Assembly (NCBI RefSeq): GCF_019635515.1
Contig: NZ_JAHBZI010000001.1
Location: 372,001-436,000, forward strand
Length of the DNA stretch: 64,000 bases
Direction of reading: 5' to 3'
From: Sphingomonas sp.
GTDB lineage: Bacteria; Pseudomonadota; Alphaproteobacteria; Sphingomonadales; Sphingomonadaceae
Below, piece after piece: positions 59,822 through 64,000 of the stretch. The notes under the pieces were generated by a model. It was given only the letters and a program-made list of their open reading frames with translations. It was not told where the DNA came from and searched no databases. A program made the translations under genes and the position numbers. Each line of letters starts with the position of its first letter. Positions within the stretch are counted from its first letter, which is position 1.

Positions 59822-61645
59822 TCAGGCCGCGACCTTCGCGCGCGAGGCGCGCTTGCGCTCGTGCGGATCGAGGTGGCGCTTGCGCAGGCGAATCTTCGAC
59901 GGCGTGACTTCGACCATCTCGTCATCGTCGATGTACGCGATCGCCTGTTCCAGCGTCATCTTCTTCGGCGGGGTCAGGCGGACGGCGTCGTCCTTGCCGC
60001 CCGAGGCGCGGAAGTTGGTGAGCTGCTTGGCCTTCATCGGATTGACTTCGAGATCGTCATTCTTGGCGTTCTCGCCGATGATCATGCCCTCATAGAGCGC
60101 CTCGCCATGGCCGACGAAGAGGATGCCGCGATCCTCGAGCGGGCCAAGCGCATAGCTCTGCGCTTCGCCCGAGCCGTTCGAGATCAGCACGCCATTCTTG
60201 CGGCCTTCGATATTGCCCTTGTGGGGACCGTACTTCTCGAACAGGCGGTTCATGATGCCGGTACCGCGGGTGTCCGACAGGAACTCGCCGTGATAGCCGA
60301 TCAGGCCGCGCGACGGCGCCGAGAAGGTGATCCGCGTCTTGCCGCCACCCGAGGGGCGCATGTCGGTCATCTCGCCCTTGCGCTGGTTCATCTTGTCGAC
60401 GACCGTGCCCGAATATTCATCGTCCACGTCGATCACGACGGTCTCGTACGGCTCGGTCTTGTTGCCGTTCTCGTCCTCGCGGAACAGCACGCGCGGGCGG
60501 CTGATGCCGAGCTCGAAGCCTTCGCGGCGCATCGTCTCGATCAGCACGCCGAGTTGGAGTTCGCCGCGGCCGGCGACCTCGAACGAATCCTTGTCCTCGC
60601 TCTCGGTAACCTTGATCGCGACATTCGATTCGGCTTCGCGCTCTAGGCGGTCGCGGATCATGCGACTGGTGACCTTCGAACCTTCACGGCCGGCCATCGG
60701 CGAATCGTTGACGGCGAAGCGCATCGACAGCGTCGGCGGATCGATCGGCTGCGCCTGGATCGCTTCGGTGACCGAAGTGTCGGCGATGGTGTTCGACACG
60801 GTAGCGACGGTGAGACCGGCGAGCGAGATGATGTCGCCGGCACGGGCTTCGTCGGTGGGGACGCGGTCGAGACCCTGGAAGGTCATGATCTTCGAAGCAC
60901 GGCCGGTCTCGACGATCTTGCCGCTCATGTCGAGCGCGTGGATCGGCTGGTTGATCTTGACGGTGCCAGACTGGACGCGTCCGGTGAGGATGCGGCCGAG
61001 GAAGTTGTCGCGGTCGAGCAACGTCACCAGGAAGGTGAAGGGGGCATCGACTTCGAGCGCCGGCGGCGGCACGTGATCGACGATCTTCTGGAACAGCGGC
61101 TTGAGCGTCCCTTCGCGCAAGCTCGGGTCCTCATTGGCATAGCCGTTGCGGCCCGAGGCGTAGAGCACCGGGAAATCGAGCTGCTCGTCGGTGGCGTCGA
61201 GGGACACGAACAGATCGAACACTTCGTCGAGCACTTCCTGGATGCGCTCGTCGGGACGGTCGATCTTGTTGACGACGACGATCGGGCGGAGGCCGAGCTT
61301 CAGCGCCTTGCCGGTCACGAACTTGGTCTGCGGCATCGCGCCTTCCGACGAATCGACGAGCAGGATGACACCATCGACCATCGACAGGATGCGCTCGACC
61401 TCACCGCCGAAATCGGCGTGGCCGGGGGTATCGACGATGTTGATGCGCGTACCTTCCCACTCGACCGAGGTCGGCTTGGCGAGAATGGTGATGCCGCGCT
61501 CCTTTTCGAGATCGTTCGAATCCATCGCCCGCTCTTCGACGCGCTGGTTGTCGCGGAAGGTGCCGGACTGGCGGAAAAGCTGATCGACGAGCGTGGTCTT
61601 GCCATGATCGACGTGGGCGATGATCGCCACGTTGCGAAGGTTCAT
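59822..61645 (-). CDS. typA: Ribosome-associated GTPase TypA/BipA
   Basis: A protein of 607 residues from [20 protein letters not shown] (61645). It is a translational GTPase that binds the ribosome and helps assembly and stress or cold adaptation. G motifs: AHVDHGKTT (G1), KERGITI (G2), [16 protein letters not shown] (G3), NKIDRP (G4). EF-G-like domains II, III and V follow, and the TypA-specific C-terminal domain includes [20 protein letters not shown]. An in-frame upstream extension of 30 residues is not conserved. Repeat element R lies about 90 bases upstream. Confidence 0.98.
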   Translation of the reverse strand: MNLRNVAIIAHVDHGKTTLVDQLFRQSGTFRDNQRVEERAMDSNDLEKERGITILAKPTSVEWEGTRINIVDTPGHADFGGEVERILSMVDGVILLVDSSEGAMPQTKFVTGKALKLGLRPIVVVNKIDRPDERIQEVLDEVFDLFVSLDATDEQLDFPVLYASGRNGYANEDPSLREGTLKPLFQKIVDHVPPPALEVDAPFTFLVTLLDRDNFLGRILTGRVQSGTVKINQPIHALDMSGKIVETGRASKIMTFQGLDRVPTDEARAGDIISLAGLTVATVSNTIADTSVTEAIQAQPIDPPTLSMRFAVNDSPMAGREGSKVTSRMIRDRLEREAESNVAIKVTESEDKDSFEVAGRGELQLGVLIETMRREGFELGISRPRVLFREDENGNKTEPYETVVIDVDDEYSGTVVDKMNQRKGEMTDMRPSGGGKTRITFSAPSRGLIGYHGEFLSDTRGTGIMNRLFEKYGPHKGNIEGRKNGVLISNGSGEAQSYALGPLEDRGILFVGHGEALYEGMIIGENAKNDDLEVNPMKAKQLTNFRASGGKDDAVRLTPPKKMTLEQAIAYIDDDEMVEVTPSKIRLRKRHLDPHERKRASRAKVAA

Positions 61646-61735
61646 ACGATATCCTGGATGCCGCCGGAGTGCGGTTCGGGCGCGCCCATAACCGAAATTG
61701 TGCGGATGCGAAAGGGCCGGGCAACAGCGCGGCAT

Positions 61736-61768
61736 CGCGAATGTTGATGAAGTTTAGTGTTTTCGGGG
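61736..61768 (-). repeat. Short repeated element R, copy 3 (before typA)
   Basis: On the minus strand it reads like copies 1 and 2 (AAACTTCATCAACATTCG, one change). It points toward typA, whose ATG is 91 bases downstream. Confidence 0.75.
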
Positions 61769-61794
61769 CATGTTGCGGGCGTTCTCCAGAGGGG

Positions 61795-61945
61795 GGGCGC
61801 CGGCGACACGACACTGGCGCGACACCAGCGCGACACTGGCGAGACGCTGCCGCGACGCCACGCGACAGGTGCGCGACACCGCCGCGACGCGCGGGCGACA
61901 CTGGCGCGGCACGCTGGCGACGCCGGCGCGACACGCAAGCGATGG
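61795..61945. repeat. Degenerate tandem array of GCGACAC-type units
   Basis: About 150 bases carry more than ten GCGACAC, GCGACGC or GCGAGAC-like units, several as CTGGCGCGACAC at 10-14-base spacing. Periodicity is irregular and there are no unique spacers. Confidence 0.65.
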
Positions 61946-62021
61946 GCGGAACCTGGGACTGGACTGCGCATTGCCGAGGGTACAGCAGAAAGCGCGCATG
62001 TAGGACAGCCCGGAGATGGTG

Positions 62022-62612
62022 ATGACGGAACCGCTCAAAATTCTCGTGATCCTCGGATCGGTGCGCGAAGGGCGGATGGCCGCGCCGGTCGGGGACTGGG
62101 TGATCGAGCGGGCCGCCGCGCGCGCCGATCTGGATTGCGAACTGGTCGACCTGGACGACTGGGACCTGCCATTCTTCCCGCATGCCAAGCCGCCCGCCGC
62201 CGGCAAGTATCAGGACCCGCTGCAGATCCGCTGGGCGGAGAAGATCGCCGGTGCCGACGGCTATATCCTGATCTGCCCCGAATATAATCATTCGGGCAGC
62301 GCCGTACTCAAGAACGCGCTCGACACGGTGTTCGCCGAATGGGGCCGCAAGCCGGTGAGCTTCGTTGGCTATGGCACGGTCGGCGGGGCGCGCTCGGTCG
62401 AGCAATTGCGCCTGACCGCGGTGACGCTGGAAATGGCGCCGCTGGCGGGCGCGGTGCATCTGGTGCGCCCGGGCGCCAAGCGCGACGGCGACCGGTTCAA
62501 CGCCGATTCGTATGACGACAAGGCGCTGGCCGCGCTGTTCGACGAACTGACCTGGTGGGGCCGGGCGTTACGGGTCGCGCGGGCTGGCCAACTTCCCAGC
62601 CCCTCCATTTAG
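62022..62612 (+). CDS. NADPH-dependent FMN reductase family protein
   Basis: A protein of 196 residues from MTEPLKILVILGSVREGRMA (62022), with GGAG at proper distance; ATG 62016 is too close to it. The flavodoxin-like fold shows the phosphate loop GSVREGRMAAPVGDWV, YILICPEYNHSGSAVLKNAL and SFVGYGTVGGARSVEQLR. Family members reduce FMN, quinones or azo dyes with NAD(P)H. The exact substrate cannot be read. Confidence 0.94.
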   Translation: MTEPLKILVILGSVREGRMAAPVGDWVIERAAARADLDCELVDLDDWDLPFFPHAKPPAAGKYQDPLQIRWAEKIAGADGYILICPEYNHSGSAVLKNALDTVFAEWGRKPVSFVGYGTVGGARSVEQLRLTAVTLEMAPLAGAVHLVRPGAKRDGDRFNADSYDDKALAALFDELTWWGRALRVARAGQLPSPSI

Positions 62613-62684
62613 CGAACCCCGTCCCATCCCAACAAAGCGCCAGACGAGGCATCGAGCCTCGTATGCCGCCGAGCCCACCCCTTT

Positions 62685-62706
62685 CCCCTCCCTTGAAAGG
62701 GAGGGG
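62685..62706. repeat. Short palindrome between convergent genes
   Basis: Arms CCCCTCCCTT / AAGGGAGGGG with a 2-nt loop. It lies 73 bases after the FMN reductase stop and 12 before the end of the convergent gene. It resembles the arms of the dispersed repeats. Confidence 0.65.
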
Positions 62707-62718
62707 CCAAGAATGAAG

Positions 62719-63303
62719 CTATTTCGCGCAGCCAGCCGGCTCCCACATCGCGGTCGGGATCGATTCCTGTTCGGCCTTGGGGTCGCCCGCCGCCGCCCAG
62801 GTGTAGCTGTACCAGAGCGCCTGGCCGATGCCGCGCATGAAGATGCGCGCCGGGGCGGGATCCTCCGACTGCGGCGGGTTGCTGAACGCGGTCAGATCGG
62901 GATTGAAGGCGTCGAAGGTGATGTTCTGGAGCGGATCGGGCGCGTCACCAGCCTGCTTGGCGGATTCATCCCAATCCTTGAATGCCTGTGGCTGCTCGCC
63001 ATCCTCGCGCATATCCTCCTCGTCGATCATCGCCGCGCTGAGCGAGGGCGACAGCCAGGTGCCGCCATAGCCGTTGGGCGATTCGAAGCCGAACCACCAG
63101 GTGCGCTTGGGACTCTTGATCCAGAACAACAGGTCCGACGTCATCCGGCCATGCGCGAGCTTGGTGAAGCCGGCGAGATAGTCGGCATTGTCCTTCATCC
63201 GGTACGTCGCCTTGTCGATCGCGCATTTGGGGGCGTCGAGCAGCTGGGCATGGGCGGTGGCGGGCAGGCAGAGCGCCGCCGCGGCGAGGAGAATATGGCG
63301 CAT
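62719..63303 (-). CDS. Secreted protein of unknown function, second gene of a pair
   Basis: A protein of 194 residues from MRHILLAAAALCLPATAHAQ (63303). Its start overlaps the stop of the preceding gene by one base. The mature part has aromatic and acidic stretches (FWIKSPKRTWWFGFESPNGY, GGTWLSPSLSAAMIDEEDMR, MRGIGQALWYSYTWAAAGDP) and two Cys (APKCAIDKATY, EPAGCAK), which may pair. It is probably periplasmic. No family is recognised. Confidence 0.75.
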   Translation of the reverse strand: MRHILLAAAALCLPATAHAQLLDAPKCAIDKATYRMKDNADYLAGFTKLAHGRMTSDLLFWIKSPKRTWWFGFESPNGYGGTWLSPSLSAAMIDEEDMREDGEQPQAFKDWDESAKQAGDAPDPLQNITFDAFNPDLTAFSNPPQSEDPAPARIFMRGIGQALWYSYTWAAAGDPKAEQESIPTAMWEPAGCAK

Positions 63304-64000
63304 CAGAAGTCCTTCCATTCCTTGTCGAGGCCGCCGATCTGCGCGGAGACACCCTTGAGCTTGAGGCTGCTGCCCTCGATCTCGAAATCGAGATTGGCGC
63401 GGCCGCCGCTGGCGCAGCAATTGGCGTCCTCGTCGCGCCACAGCTCAGTCGCGGCGGCGAGATTGACGAGGTCGTAATCGACGCCGTGCCAGGCGCCGAA
63501 CCCCTTGGGCAGGCGGCGGGCGAGATCCTCCTTCCAGCTTTGCGTCTCGATCTCGACCCATTTGCCGTTCTGGCGCTGGTAGAGAATGTCGGCATTGCCG
63601 TCGCCGGTGCCGGCCATGCGGCCGCTGACCCACAGCAACTGGTTATAGGCGCTGTAGCGGGGCGTCTCCATCCACACGCCCTCAAAGGTCCAGCCGATCA
63701 GCTGCGGCGGATTGGGACTGCTCGCATCCCACAGCATCGCGCCCATGCCGCTGCCATCCTCTTCCGACGCGCCCGACTGGAGCTGCCAGAGGATGCGGGT
63801 GCCGTCGAGGTCGCGGAGCATGCCGGCCATCGGCACGTTGCAGTTCATCGAGAGCCATTTGGCGAGGCAGTTCGCGCTGATGATCTCGGCCTGGCTCGCC
63901 TTGGCGGTGATGCCCCTGGCGCGTTCGATTTCGTTGTCGATGATGTGGATCTGATCGGCGATATGGCCTTTGCGCGCCGCGGCCGAGAGTGGCTTGCCCG
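63303..64000 (-). CDS. Protein with DUF1311/LprI-like region (5' end outside window)
   Basis: The frame is open to the right edge of the window, so the Met at 63848 (MNCNVPMAG) is internal. The residues before it are SAAARKGHIADQIHIIDNEI, ERARGITAKASQAEIISAN CLAKWLS. The visible part has aromatic-rich segments (LIGWTFEGVWMETPRYSAYN, GKWVEIETQSWKEDLARRLP) and a DANCCASGGRANLDFEIEGS stretch. The edge sequence with Ala/Glu/Cys spacing loosely resembles DUF1311/LprI. It is translationally coupled to the gene at 62719. Confidence 0.6.
   Translation of the reverse strand, partial: GKPLSAAARKGHIADQIHIIDNEIERARGITAKASQAEIISANCLAKWLSMNCNVPMAGMLRDLDGTRILWQLQSGASEEDGSGMGAMLWDASSPNPPQLIGWTFEGVWMETPRYSAYNQLLWVSGRMAGTGDGNADILYQRQNGKWVEIETQSWKEDLARRLPKGFGAWHGVDYDLVNLAAATELWRDEDANCCASGGRANLDFEIEGSSLKLKGVSAQIGGLDKEWKDF

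Larger units (their letters stand above)
61646..62021. other. Gene-free 376-bp interval between typA and the FMN reductase gene
   Basis: It contains element R copy 3 and a degenerate GCGACAC-type array. Several frames stay open through the array, but they show only repetitive Arg/Ala/Thr/His residues and are not credible proteins. Confidence 0.7.

Noticed and set aside
61795..61945. CRISPR array
   Set aside because: Units are short, degenerate and unevenly spaced; there are no unique spacers and no cas genes.

Overview
The window looks like chromosome of an alphaproteobacterium of the Sphingomonas group. The basis is a uniformly high GC content, two TonB-dependent receptors with sphingomonad-type loops and intergenic hairpin repeats. 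Further support comes from a GTTC-N7-GTTC (alphaproteobacterial LexA-type) site before ruvA, a short zinc-free-type L36 gene, and DUF2312/GapR, DUF1244 and DUF3297 genes. I see no tRNA, rRNA, CRISPR array, transposase, integrase or phage gene. Both ends cut through genes: a TonB-dependent receptor on the left and a DUF1311-like secreted protein on the right.

Layout. 1-5 kb: receptor end, clpB with a heat-shock-like promoter. 5-13.7 kb: a membrane protein and three secreted or periplasmic hydrolases (penicillin acylase, M28, M16). 13.8-16.2 kb: purE-purK and gpmA on the minus strand. 16.3-19.5 kb: an AraC-type regulator and a tight run of four small envelope or secreted proteins that share SH3-like and C-terminal repeat patterns. 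19.5-22.4 kb: GNAT, a TonB-C-like protein, M14 carboxypeptidase and a DUF4136 lipoprotein. 22.6-28.5 kb: rpmJ, HAD phosphatase, MBL-fold protein, pyruvate kinase, DUF1244, GapR-like protein and S41 peptidase. 28.5-33.6 kb: yebC-ruvC-ruvA-(inserted small genes)-ruvB. 34.3-38.9 kb: a complete ybgC-tolQ-tolR-tolA-tolB-pal operon, probably read to a strong terminator after pal. 39-41.5 kb: a tightly overlapping SPFH / ribbon-helix-helix / two membrane proteins / alpha-beta hydrolase operon. 41.5-45.2 kb: S1/P1 nuclease, isoaspartyl peptidase, membrane protein and an NAPE-PLD-like MBL protein. 45.3-50.9 kb: ligA and a large Oar-like TonB-dependent receptor. 51-53.9 kb: HD-domain protein and a LytS/LytTR two-component pair. 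54-64 kb: assorted enzymes including a PEP-mutase-family protein, class C beta-lactamase-like hydrolase, EVE protein, Ogt, TypA and FMN reductase.

The main themes are envelope maintenance (Tol-Pal, TonB receptors, secreted peptidases) and DNA repair (RuvABC, LigA, Ogt). The most unusual signals are the genes inserted between ruvA and ruvB, which carry copies of the start of ruvB, and several families of dispersed intergenic repeats, some of which seem to supply ribosome-binding sites. A roughly 33-nt element occurs three times. The SPFH/RHH operon has an AT-rich palindrome over its promoter. The secreted-protein cluster at 17.3-19.5 kb is of unknown function. All names come from reading motifs by eye; no database search was run.
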